Source of the DNA: Vulcanimicrobiota bacterium
GTDB lineage: Bacteria > Vulcanimicrobiota > Vulcanimicrobiia > Vulcanimicrobiales > Vulcanimicrobiaceae
NCBI GenBank assembly: GCA_019247395.1
Contig: JAFAOZ010000078.1
Coordinates: 1 to 8,034 of the forward strand
Direction of reading: 5' to 3'
Length of the DNA: 8,034 bases
The first letter of the stretch is position 1; the number at the start of each line of letters is the position of its first letter. The translations under genes were made by a program, and so were the position numbers. Shown here in pieces: positions 1 through 6,616 of this stretch. Below the pieces are notes generated by a model, which ran no database searches, was not told the origin of the DNA, and worked only from the letters and a program-made list of their open reading frames with translations.

Positions 1-1400
1 CTACGTACCGCGCGATCGCACGGCCGCGCCGACTGGGAGTCGCATGGTTCGGTTGGGCGCTGATGCTGGCGGGTACCGCAATGGCCGCCGTGACGATCCT
101 GGCGGGTAATGCGACGGTGCTCTACACGTTTTATGCGCCGCTCAAAGCGAGTCCGTGGTTTTACGTCGGTGCGACGCTTCTCGTGCTTGGTACTTGGGTC
201 GTGGCCTTCGAGGTTTTCGAAAACGTTAACTATTTCCGAAGGAACAATCCCGGCAAAGCGGTGCCGCTCGTGGTGTTCACGACGGCTGCAACGTTTGTCA
301 TGTGGATCGTCGCGACGCTCGGGGTCGTCGCGGAAATGACGCTGCTGATCCCGTGGGCGTTCGGATGGACGTCCGGCATCAACGTCATGTTGACGCGAAT
401 GTTTTTCTGGTACTTCGGGCATCCGCTCGTCTATTTCTGGATCATGGGCGCCTACATCATCTGGTATAACATCATCCCCACGCGCTACGGCGGCAACGTG
501 TTCAGCGATGCGCTTACGCGGTTGACATTCGTCATGCTCATCTTGCTGTCGACCCCGGTCGGCATCCATCACCAGTTTATGGAGCCCGGAATCTCGCCGG
601 TCTGGAAGATGCTGCACACGGTGACGACCTACGGCGTCGCGATTCCATCGTTCATTACCGCCTTCGCCATCTTCGCTTCGTTCGAGCTGTTTGCCATAAA
701 ACAAGGCCGCAAAGGCTTCATTGCGACGGTCACGGCACTGCCCTGGAACGATCCAACGTTCAGCGGCGCGGCGCTGGGCATGGTGCTCTTTCTTCTAGGC
801 GGGTTCGGTGGTCTGGTCAACGCGTCGTATAGCATGGACACCGTCGTGCACAACACCATCTGGATCGTCGGCCACTTTCACGTGACCGTGGGTGGGCCGG
901 TCGCGCTCACCTTCTTGGGCGCGGCCTACTGGATGATCCCGCGCTTAACCGGACGCGAGCTTTGGAAACCGCAGTGGGCGCTTTTTCAAACGAGGCTGTG
1001 GTTCTTCGGCATGGCGATCATGTCGCTCTCCATGCATTTCGCCGGGCTGATGGGAGCGCCGCGCCGCACTGCCGAGGTCGGTTACATGGGAGCCGCCGCC
1101 GCTAATGCGTGGCAGCCGCTCATGCTGCTCGCAGCCGCCGGCGGCTTCTTTCTCTTTTGCAGCATCGTCGTATTCGTCGCCGTTGCAATCGGAACGCTCT
1201 TTCAAAATAAGCCGGCGCAGTATGGCCCGGTTGTTTTCGCGGCGCCGCCCGAAGACGCCGTAGCGACACCCGCACCGCTCCAGCACGTCTATCGCTGGGG
1301 GGTCCTCGCGCTGATTCTCGCGGTGCTCGCGTATGCCGGACCACTCACCGAGCTGCTGCGCAATCCGGGCTATCTCGCTCCTGGAATGCGGACGTGGTAA
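1..1400 (+). CDS. ba3-type (B-family) cytochrome c oxidase subunit I, 5'-truncated by window edge
   Basis: Catalytic subunit of a heme-copper terminal oxidase in the cytoplasmic membrane; it reduces O2 to water with electrons from cytochrome c and pumps protons. The frame is open from position 3 (the Met at 63 is internal), so the true start lies upstream. Numbering from that Met, His120 and Tyr124 form the HPLVY motif (CuB ligand and cross-linked Tyr), His169-His170 are the other CuB ligands, and His271 and His273 in GHFH bind the high-spin and low-spin hemes. These spacings (4, 49, 50, 151, 153) equal those of Thermus thermophilus ba3 H233, Y237, H282, H283, H384 and H386. By that comparison about 90 N-terminal residues are missing, including the helix II heme ligand. 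Many hydrophobic helices are visible. In Thermus the homologue is cbaA and subunit II precedes it, so subunit II is expected just upstream. The 3' end overlaps the response regulator start by 7 bp, suggesting one transcript. Confidence 0.95.
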   Translation, partial: TYRAIARPRRLGVAWFGWALMLAGTAMAAVTILAGNATVLYTFYAPLKASPWFYVGATLLVLGTWVVAFEVFENVNYFRRNNPGKAVPLVVFTTAATFVMWIVATLGVVAEMTLLIPWAFGWTSGINVMLTRMFFWYFGHPLVYFWIMGAYIIWYNIIPTRYGGNVFSDALTRLTFVMLILLSTPVGIHHQFMEPGISPVWKMLHTVTTYGVAIPSFITAFAIFASFELFAIKQGRKGFIATVTALPWNDPTFSGAALGMVLFLLGGFGGLVNASYSMDTVVHNTIWIVGHFHVTVGGPVALTFLGAAYWMIPRLTGRELWKPQWALFQTRLWFFGMAIMSLSMHFAGLMGAPRRTAEVGYMGAAAANAWQPLMLLAAAGGFFLFCSIVVFVAVAIGTLFQNKPAQYGPVVFAAPPEDAVATPAPLQHVYRWGVLALILAVLAYAGPLTELLRNPGYLAPGMRTW

Positions 1401-2104
1401 ACGGATCGACCAACGCGCGGCGAGTCTTGGTTCTAGAGGACGAACCCGAAATCGCCGACGTCGTCCAATCGTATCTGCGGCGCGACGGCCTTCAGCCGGT
1501 AACGTACGGCACCATACGGAGCGCGCTTGCCGCAATTGCCAAAGAAAAATTCGGTCTAATGATCCTCGACGTGGGCTTGCCGGATGGAAGCGGCTTCGAA
1601 GTTTTGCGCGAAAGCGTCGCGAGCGGGCGGCGCATCCCCGCGATCGTGCTGACGGCGCGCGGCGAAGAATCGGACCGGGTCGTTGGGCTGGAACTCGGTG
1701 CCGACGATTACGTTATCAAGCCGTTCTCGCCGCGCGAGCTGATGGCTCGAGTGCATGCCCTGTTGCGCCGGATCGACGAGCGATCCTCATCCGGCATTGT
1801 CGCCCGGCAGCTGCGGATCGGCGGCATCGAGATCGATCCGTCTTCGCACGAAGTTCGCGTCGAAGGCCGGCCGGCGCAGCTTACCGCCACCGAATTCCGC
1901 ATTCTCTCCATTCTTGCCGGCAGCCCCGGCGAGGTCTTTACCCGCGCAACCATGCTCGACCGCTTGCACGACACCGGTAACATTTTCGAACGCACGTTGG
2001 ATCGGCACATCAATAATCTGCGCAAGAAAATCGAGCGCGACAATCACAATCCAAGCTACGTCGTGACCGTATACGGGGTCGGATATAAATTGCGCCGGCC
2101 GTGA
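1394..2104 (+). CDS. OmpR/PhoB-family two-component response regulator
   Basis: DNA-binding response regulator of 236 residues, normal for the family. The receiver domain spans about residues 10-125: acidic pair Glu15-Asp16 in VLVLEDE, phospho-acceptor Asp59 in LILDVGLPDGSG, Thr87 in VLTAR and Lys109 in VIKPFSPREL. The winged-helix effector domain spans about 140-235, with the family signatures LTATEFRIL, the recognition-helix region around RTLDRHINNLRKKIE, and the terminal wing VYGVGYKL. The start is GTG at 1394, inside the oxidase stop region (7-bp overlap, TAA at 1398-1400). It gives the usual short leader before the first strand, and I see no better start. Overlap with the oxidase gene suggests co-transcription and translational coupling. 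No histidine kinase follows or lies elsewhere in the window, so the partner is distant or upstream. The 3' end overlaps the convergent stress-protein gene by 49 bp. The signal it senses cannot be read from sequence; a role in respiration is only inferred from position. Confidence 0.95.
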   Translation: MVNGSTNARRVLVLEDEPEIADVVQSYLRRDGLQPVTYGTIRSALAAIAKEKFGLMILDVGLPDGSGFEVLRESVASGRRIPAIVLTARGEESDRVVGLELGADDYVIKPFSPRELMARVHALLRRIDERSSSGIVARQLRIGGIEIDPSSHEVRVEGRPAQLTATEFRILSILAGSPGEVFTRATMLDRLHDTGNIFERTLDRHINNLRKKIERDNHNPSYVVTVYGVGYKLRRP

Positions 2105-2526
2105 TCCGGGACCACGATTACCGGGGCCCGCGCAACACGCATAACGCCTTCCGCAACACTGCCCAAGACGGCGCGCCCGACGCCGCTGCGGCCGTGACTT
2201 CCGATGATGATGAAGTCCGGGCGGATTTCGGAGTCGAGCCGCTCGATCTGCTCGACCGGCTCGCCCTCAGCGCTGCGCGTGCTGATTTCGACGCGACTGC
2301 CGACACGAGCGACGGCTTCGTTAAGGATCGCCTTGCTTTTCGCTTGACATTCCGCGAGACACCCCGGGAGCAGTTGTGCTTCTCCTCCGCTGAGCATCGC
2401 GACCACGGCCAGGTTAACGACGTGGCATAGAATCACGCCGGCTCCGATGTTCTGGGCGAAATCCGCGGCAACGTCGAGCGCGCGCAGCGACGTTTCCGAA
2501 CCATCAATTGCGACGAGAACTTTCAC
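2056..2526 (-). CDS. Universal stress protein, UspA family (second of a minus-strand pair)
   Basis: Small cytosolic alpha/beta protein of the Usp family (156 residues; typical is 140-160). It shows the first-strand signature VLVAIDGS, with Asp8 near the nucleotide site. It also has the ATP-binding pattern G-2x-G-9x-G-S at Gly109, Gly112, Gly122, Ser123, so it belongs to the ATP-binding subclass (MJ0577-like) rather than the non-binding UspA subclass. The start is GTG at 2526, overlapping the TGA of the upstream usp gene as GTGA, which implies translational coupling; no Shine-Dalgarno is visible. The last ~14 residues (from about GRRNLYP on) run beyond the usual final beta strand and are encoded antisense to the end of the response regulator's winged helix. 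Two Cys (56, 60) in the variable central region are absent from the two neighbouring paralogues at those places. Function in stress survival or low-energy states is known for the family; the specific role here is unknown. Confidence 0.93.
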   Translation of the reverse strand: MKVLVAIDGSETSLRALDVAADFAQNIGAGVILCHVVNLAVVAMLSGGEAQLLPGCLAECQAKSKAILNEAVARVGSRVEISTRSAEGEPVEQIERLDSEIRPDFIIIGSHGRSGVGRAVLGSVAEGVMRVARAPVIVVPDHGRRNLYPTPYTVTT

Positions 2527-2993
2527 GACGCTGTTGCCGCGAGCAGGCCGCCGACCCGCGCTTCCTCGCGAACGGTCATAACGGGGACTGCGGCCCGGCG
2601 CATCACGCCTTCCGCTATGCTGCCCATAAATAAACGCCGGACTCCCGAACGACCGTGCGTTCCGATGACGATGCAGTCGGATTCAATCATCGTTGCGTAG
2701 GCGCAGATTTCCTGGACCGGTTCGCCCTCTCCGGTATAACCGGCCGCGCGTACTCGAACCTCTCGGGCCTTTGCAAGGGCATGCGCGACCACGTCGTGCG
2801 CTTCCCTGCGGATCTCTTCTAGGGTGTTTTCGACGAGAACCGCCGGCTCCAACGTTCCGTACAAAGGGGTAGGGTCGGCGATAGAGCAAATCGCGAGCCT
2901 CGATCCAAGGCGCTTCGCAAGGTCCAGTGCGACGTCCAAGGCCCGGTCGGAACAATGCGAGCCGTCCAGGGCAACGACGACATTTTTAAACAT
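2523..2993 (-). CDS. Universal stress protein, UspA family (first of a minus-strand pair)
   Basis: Usp-family protein of 156 residues. VVVALDGS (Asp10) opens the fold. GTHGRSG followed by MGS gives the nucleotide-binding pattern at Gly111, Gly114, Gly124, Ser125, so ATP binding is expected. Start ATG at 2993 is well placed, directly before the first beta strand; no strong Shine-Dalgarno lies at the usual distance (an AGG is about 15 bases upstream). It leads a two-gene unit with the next usp gene through a 4-bp GTGA overlap. Its promoter must lie in the spacer shared with the divergent usp gene, which contains a TTCACAA direct repeat (read as TTGTGAA on this strand) and a possible -10 TATCCT at 3015-3010. 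The C-terminal tail after VMTV is Ala/Gly-rich and probably unstructured. It is clearly a paralogue of the two neighbouring usp genes. The exact client or signal is unknown. Confidence 0.94.
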   Translation of the reverse strand: MFKNVVVALDGSHCSDRALDVALDLAKRLGSRLAICSIADPTPLYGTLEPAVLVENTLEEIRREAHDVVAHALAKAREVRVRAAGYTGEGEPVQEICAYATMIESDCIVIGTHGRSGVRRLFMGSIAEGVMRRAAVPVMTVREEARVGGLLAATAS

Positions 2994-3045
2994 GGGCGTA
3001 GGCTACCTGAGGATAGGGAATTCGCGATGAAGCGGCATGGCAAAG

Positions 3046-3074
3046 TTCACAAGAGCTTCACAACTGCTTCTAGA
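3046..3074. promoter_or_regulatory. Candidate response-regulator operator: 7-bp direct repeats with 11-bp period
   Basis: TTCACAA occurs at 3046-3052 and again, identical, at 3057-3063, separated by GAGC. After a further 4 bases (CTGC) a weaker third copy, TTCTAGA (4 of 7 matching), lies at 3068-3074. The GCTTC core also repeats with 11-bp spacing. Two 7-bp half-sites with a 4-bp spacer is the known layout for OmpR-family regulators such as PhoB (pho box) and mycobacterial PhoP (TCACAGC repeats). It sits in the only spacer between the divergent usp genes. Assigning it to the regulator encoded at 1394-2104 is inference. Confidence 0.5.
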
Positions 3075-3082
3075 CATGCCGG

Positions 3083-3088
3083 TATCGT
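3083..3088 (+). promoter_or_regulatory. Possible -10 element for the plus-strand usp gene (leaderless start)
   Basis: TATCGT at 3083-3088 resembles a sigma-70-type -10 hexamer. With a 6-base gap, transcription would begin at the A of the ATG at 3095, giving a leaderless message. This fits the absence of any Shine-Dalgarno upstream. No good -35 hexamer lies 17 bp upstream, but the TTCACAA repeats do lie upstream, as expected for an activator-dependent promoter. Assignment is by eye only. Confidence 0.3.
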
Positions 3089-3094
3089 ATGCGT

Positions 3095-3550
3095 ATGTTC
3101 AAAAAAATTGCAGTCGCGCTCGACGGATCGGAATCCGCACAGCAGGCCGCCCGCGTCGCGCTGGAGCTTGCCGAGAGCAAGAGCGCCGAACTGGGATTTT
3201 GCTCGGTCGTCGATCCCGTCCTCGCCGTTGGAACTTCGCCGGTGAGTCCGGCGATGGATCTGGTCGTCCGCGACATGGAGAGGGAGGCGCGCGGAATCGT
3301 CGCGGGCGCGGTCGAGTCCGCCCATCGCCAAGGAATTCTCGCGAGCGGCGAAACGCGCTGCGGCGTCGCGGCTTTTGCATTTTTGAAGTACGCCGAAAGC
3401 TTTGGCGCCGATCTCATCGTGATGGGCACGCACGGCCGGCGCGGTTTTGCGCACCTTCTCATGGGCAGCGTTGCCGAAGTCGTTCTGCGCGAATCGAGAG
3501 TTCCAGTCTTGATCGTTCACGTGCCCCGCGCGCAGCGCAAGGCGGCATAG
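3095..3550 (+). CDS. Universal stress protein, UspA family (divergent third copy)
   Basis: Usp-family protein of 151 residues from the ATG at 3095. An in-frame ATG two codons earlier (3089) would give 153. I prefer 3095 because MFKKIAVALDGS aligns with MFKNVVVALDGS of the usp gene at 2523-2993. The nucleotide-binding pattern is GTHGRRG...MGSV; numbered from the ATG at 3089 it is Gly113, Gly116, Gly126, Ser127, so ATP binding is expected. The central region (SPVSPAMDLVVRDMEREARG) differs from the two minus-strand copies, as usual for Usp specificity loops. The gene is divergent from the usp pair and shares its control region, including the TTCACAA direct repeat. No Shine-Dalgarno is visible. 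It ends 7 bp short of the convergent MgtC/DUF4010 gene, with no obvious hairpin terminator between them. Confidence 0.93.
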   Translation: MFKKIAVALDGSESAQQAARVALELAESKSAELGFCSVVDPVLAVGTSPVSPAMDLVVRDMEREARGIVAGAVESAHRQGILASGETRCGVAAFAFLKYAESFGADLIVMGTHGRRGFAHLLMGSVAEVVLRESRVPVLIVHVPRAQRKAA

Positions 3551-3557
3551 CATCGGC

Positions 3558-4817
3558 CTAGCGCACGAGCAGCAACGCGCCGGCGATACCAGTAACGCCG
3601 AGCACGGCGAGCATTGCCGCCGGCATCCGGGCCGATCCACGTGAAAAGCCTAACGCGTAGATCGCCTTAAGAAGATTGTTCGACGATGCCGCGACGACGA
3701 TTGCGGCCGCCGCCGTTGCGAGGCCGATCCCCGCGGCGCCGCCCTGCGCGAGACTCAATACGAACGGATCGACGTCGCCTATCCCAACGATGCCGGCAAG
3801 CGTGAAGACGCCCAAGCGCCCGAAGTGCGTGTGTGCAAGGTTCGTGAGCATGGAAACGGCAATGAAGAGCACTGCGAAGAGCAAAGCGGTCGGAATCTGC
3901 AGCGGATTGGGCGATACTTTCGTGCGAGCGGAATGAGTCGCGGCGCGCGCCTGGAGGAGCGCCATAACGACGCTGATCGCCGCGAGCGCGAGAAGCGGAA
4001 GCGCGAGCGCCCGTGCGAGTGTAAGATTGAAAATTGCGCACACCACCAGAATGCGGACGTACATCATCGCAGTCGCGGCAAGGATTGCAGCGCCGAGTTC
4101 GGCACTCATTCCCTCGTCGGCGGAACGGCGCGCGAGCACGACCGTTACGGCCGTCGATGAATACAGGCCGCCTAAGATTGCGCTCAGCAGCGTACCGCTT
4201 CGAGGAAAGACGTATCGCTGCACGAGGTAGCTGGCGTACGAAATGGACGAGACGGCGACGACCGCAAGCCACACCCCGAACGGCGTGATGGTCGTGAACG
4301 GGATCGCGGGCAGCCCGGCCAAGAGCGGCAGCACGACGCCGACGAGGATGAGAAACTGCGCCGCGGTGACGACTTCCTCCGATGGAACGCGCGCGGCCCA
4401 GTCGTGCAGCGTGCGCCGCCCGCCCAAGAGCAGAACAGCCGCAACGGCTACCGCGACGCAGAGCCACGGCGGCTGGGTCAGCGCCAATCCGCCGAGGATG
4501 TACGCAAGCAAATTACAAGCCGGGACGACGAACGCTCCCTCGGCGCCGGTGTCGTCGAGCTTGCTCTGCCGGCGAACGTAGACGTAGATCCACGAACCGA
4601 CGACGATCAGGCCCGCAATAAAGGCGATGCCGAAACGCGGCTCGAGCGAATAGAGCGTTCCGCCGGCAAGGGCAAGCAGCGGAAAGGTGCGCACGCCGCC
4701 GGGGCGACGCGGCAGCTCGTCGGCGTAAAAGCCTTCGAAGGCGAAACCGAAGAAGAGCGAGAGCCCCAAAAGCAGCGCAAAACGCTCAGCGGTGGAGTCC
4801 GCGAACGATAGCGTCAT
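3558..4817 (-). CDS. MgtC/SapB-type membrane protein with C-terminal DUF4010
   Basis: Multi-pass inner-membrane protein of 419 residues. The N-terminal third (about 10-140) carries the MgtC-type signature RRPGGVRTFPLLALAGG at about residues 37-53, followed by hydrophobic helices. The rest matches DUF4010, with GGLYSSTAVTVVLARRS at about 216-232, GIVGIGDVDPFVLSLA at about 342-357 and SSNNLLKAIYALG at about 378-390. About a dozen membrane segments are apparent. MgtC proteins are linked to Mg2+ limitation and acid or intramacrophage survival; the DUF4010 fusion has no established biochemical activity, so transport is only inferred. The frame is open upstream to 5132, but those 105 residues are hydrophilic, family-unlike and antisense to the dehydrogenase, so I start at ATG 4817. 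It is divergent from the dehydrogenase (87-bp spacer) and convergent with the usp gene (7-bp gap). Confidence 0.88.
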   Translation of the reverse strand: MTLSFADSTAERFALLLGLSLFFGFAFEGFYADELPRRPGGVRTFPLLALAGGTLYSLEPRFGIAFIAGLIVVGSWIYVYVRRQSKLDDTGAEGAFVVPACNLLAYILGGLALTQPPWLCVAVAVAAVLLLGGRRTLHDWAARVPSEEVVTAAQFLILVGVVLPLLAGLPAIPFTTITPFGVWLAVVAVSSISYASYLVQRYVFPRSGTLLSAILGGLYSSTAVTVVLARRSADEGMSAELGAAILAATAMMYVRILVVCAIFNLTLARALALPLLALAAISVVMALLQARAATHSARTKVSPNPLQIPTALLFAVLFIAVSMLTNLAHTHFGRLGVFTLAGIVGIGDVDPFVLSLAQGGAAGIGLATAAAAIVVAASSNNLLKAIYALGFSRGSARMPAAMLAVLGVTGIAGALLLVR

Positions 4818-4904
4818 CCGCCCGAGGGATAAGCTTCTAGGGGGACGCTCTCCTGCCGCAATGCTGCGCAGTAAACTCGGAACCCGGTCGCGTACGAGCG
4901 CGCA
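4818..4904. promoter_or_regulatory. Divergent intergenic region between MgtC/DUF4010 and alcohol dehydrogenase genes
   Basis: This 87-bp spacer must hold the start signals of both genes. I find no convincing -35/-10 pair on either strand and no copy of the TTCACAA repeat. A weak TACGAG about 6 bases before the dehydrogenase ATG could be a -10 for a leaderless message. No inverted repeat of operator length stands out. Confidence 0.35.
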
Positions 4905-5906
4905 ATGCGTGCAGTTGTGATCGATCGGCCGGCTCCAATCGAACGCAGCCCGCTTCGCGAGATTGAAAAACCGCTTCCGAATCCCCGCGACTTCGAAATT
5001 CTGGTGCGGGTCGTCGCGTGCGGTGTTTGCCGGACCGATCTTCACCTTGCCGAGGGGGACCTTCCGCCAAAGCACGCCGGGATCGTTCCGGGTCATGAAA
5101 TCGTCGGCGTCGTCGAACGGCTCGGCGCGCAAAGCCGGCGTTTTCGCGCCGGAGATCGGGTTGGCATTGCGTGGCTTCGCGAAACCGACGGCACCTGTAA
5201 ATACTGTCGAAGCGGCCGCGAAAATCTTTGCCCGAACGCGCGCTTTACCGGCTGGGATTTCGACGGCGGTTACGCGGAGTACGCCGTCGTGCGCGAGGAC
5301 TTTGCGTATGCGTTACCTTCCCGCATCGACGACGAACACGCGGCCCCGCTACTCTGCGCGGGCATCATCGGTTATCGCGCAATCAAGCGTGCGGAAGTCG
5401 TACCGGGTGCGACGGTCGGTCTGTATGGGTTCGGCGGCTCCGCGCATTTGGCGCTTCAAGTGCTCAAGTATTGGGATTGCCGCGTCTTCGTGATGAGCCG
5501 CGGCGGAATTCATCGCGAGTTTGCCGAGGAGCTCGGCGCGGACTGGATCGGCGATGCGATGCAGGCTCCGCCCGCACCGCTCGATGCGGCAATTCTCTTC
5601 GCGCCCGCGGGAGAACTCGTCCCACCGGCGCTCCGCGCCCTCGATCGCGGCGGCATCGCTGCCGTCGCGGGAATTTACCTATCTCCAATACCATCGCTCG
5701 ATTACGAGCGCGATCTCTTCTACGAGCGCGAACTCCGCAGCGTCACCGCCAACACGCGTGCGGACGGTGAAGAGTTCCTAAACATCGCCGGCGAGATCCC
5801 GATAAAGACTGCAACGGTTGCGATGCGGCTCGACGAGGCCAACCGCGCGTTGGCGATGCTCAAGCACGACGAGTTGCGGGGCGCGGCGGTCCTGCACGTC
5901 GAATAA
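4905..5906 (+). CDS. Zinc-dependent alcohol dehydrogenase (medium-chain dehydrogenase/reductase family)
   Basis: NAD(P)-dependent oxidoreductase of 333 residues, expected to interconvert alcohols and aldehydes in the cytosol. The catalytic zinc ligands are Cys42 (CGVCRTDLH), His64-Glu65 (PGHE) and Cys151 (LLCAGIIGYRA). The Rossmann nucleotide-binding segment begins at GLYGFGGSAHLALQ (about 172-185). The overall layout resembles the bacterial group called zinc-binding alcohol dehydrogenase family protein (TIGR02822-like), for example FTGWDFDGGYAEY after the zinc lobe. The structural-zinc lobe has Cys98, Cys101 and Cys109, but the first expected Cys is Asp95 (codon GAC). Sulfolobus solfataricus ADH uses Glu at the equivalent place, so zinc may still bind. 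Start ATG 4905 begins at the conserved first strand (MRAVV); no Shine-Dalgarno is visible. It is followed after 8 bp by the lipoprotein gene, so the two are probably co-transcribed. Substrate is unknown. Confidence 0.93.
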   Translation: MRAVVIDRPAPIERSPLREIEKPLPNPRDFEILVRVVACGVCRTDLHLAEGDLPPKHAGIVPGHEIVGVVERLGAQSRRFRAGDRVGIAWLRETDGTCKYCRSGRENLCPNARFTGWDFDGGYAEYAVVREDFAYALPSRIDDEHAAPLLCAGIIGYRAIKRAEVVPGATVGLYGFGGSAHLALQVLKYWDCRVFVMSRGGIHREFAEELGADWIGDAMQAPPAPLDAAILFAPAGELVPPALRALDRGGIAAVAGIYLSPIPSLDYERDLFYERELRSVTANTRADGEEFLNIAGEIPIKTATVAMRLDEANRALAMLKHDELRGAAVLHVE

Positions 5907-5914
5907 GCGCGGCA

Positions 5915-6616
5915 ATGATTCCCCGCACGTGCACGTTTGCCGCCGCTCTGACGCTGCCGCTGTTGCTGCCAGCCTGCAGCAACGGGTTCGGTGAGCGCAT
6001 GCGCGAGAGCGTGCACCGAAGCGTCCCCGCCGCCGGTGCAGCCGGCGTGCGTGTCGACAACGTCGCCGGGACCGTTCACGTCGAAGGCTGGAACAGACCG
6101 CTCGTCGACGTCGAGGCGACGAAATACGGCCACGACGAAGCCGAGCTGCGCAGCATCGCAATCGACGTCGGCCGCCAAGGGGATGAGATTACCGTCGCCA
6201 CGCGATATGGCGGCGGAGTGCACGGCGGCGGCGTTCGCTATCGCATATCGGTCCCGGCGGGCGCGTCGCTGCGCGTCAGCAACATCGCAGGAGCCGCGGA
6301 CTTTACCGGGGTGCTCGGCAACCTCGACGTTGAGACGCAGGCGGGTGAAATCACCGCCGATGTGGGAATCGTGCGCGCGAATCGTTCGATCGATTTACGC
6401 GCGACGACCGGCGCGATAACGCTCACGATTGCGCCGGGCAGCAGTGCGCGAATTGAAGCGCAGAGCACCATCGGTGATTTTTCGAGCGACCTTCCCGGCA
6501 TATCGCGCCAGCGGCAGAATATCGTCGGTTCGAGCGGCAGCGGTACGATCGGCTCGGGCAGCGCGCGCATCCGTTTAACGACGACCACCGGCGCGATCGC
6601 GCTGCGTCAGCGTTAA
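5915..6616 (+). CDS. DUF4097-type beta-strand repeat lipoprotein
   Basis: Protein of 233 residues with an N-terminal lipoprotein-type signal: Arg4, a hydrophobic stretch (about 8-18) and a lipobox-like LPAC with Cys21 as the predicted lipidated residue. Pro before Ala is less usual in a lipobox, so lipidation is likely rather than certain. The mature part is almost all short beta strands with Gly turns, in the style of DUF4097 (putative adhesin, beta-helix-like). Rung-like repeats include VRVDNVAGTVHVEG (45-58), LRVSNIAGAADFTG (119-132), LRATTGAITL (161-170) and LTTTTGAIAL (221-230). A Gly/Ser-rich stretch lies at about 205-216. Function is not established for the family; a cell-surface or periplasmic structural role is likely. 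The ATG at 5915 is 8 bp after the dehydrogenase stop, with no Shine-Dalgarno, suggesting an operon. No functional link with the dehydrogenase is evident. Confidence 0.8.
   Translation: MIPRTCTFAAALTLPLLLPACSNGFGERMRESVHRSVPAAGAAGVRVDNVAGTVHVEGWNRPLVDVEATKYGHDEAELRSIAIDVGRQGDEITVATRYGGGVHGGGVRYRISVPAGASLRVSNIAGAADFTGVLGNLDVETQAGEITADVGIVRANRSIDLRATTGAITLTIAPGSSARIEAQSTIGDFSSDLPGISRQRQNIVGSSGSGTIGSGSARIRLTTTTGAIALRQR

Noticed and set aside
63..65. ATG at 63 as the start of the oxidase gene
   Set aside because: The frame is open back to the window edge with hydrophobic, family-like sequence, and a full ba3 subunit I needs about 110 more residues before this Met.
945..1535. Open frame of 196 codons on the minus strand
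   Set aside because: It is Arg-rich, low-complexity translation antisense to the oxidase and regulator genes, without recognisable motifs; a product of high GC.
1333..1980. Open frame of 215 codons on the plus strand in another frame
   Set aside because: It overlaps the oxidase end and most of the regulator, both clearly real; its translation is Arg-rich and motif-free.
4913..4925. TTGTGATCGATCG as an FNR/CRP-like half-site near the dehydrogenase start
   Set aside because: It lies inside the coding sequence and lacks the matching second half-site.
4818..5132. N-terminal 105-residue extension of the MgtC/DUF4010 frame
   Set aside because: The extension is hydrophilic, does not resemble the family and is wholly or mostly antisense to the dehydrogenase. 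The ATG at 4817 gives a normal-length protein starting just before the first membrane helix.
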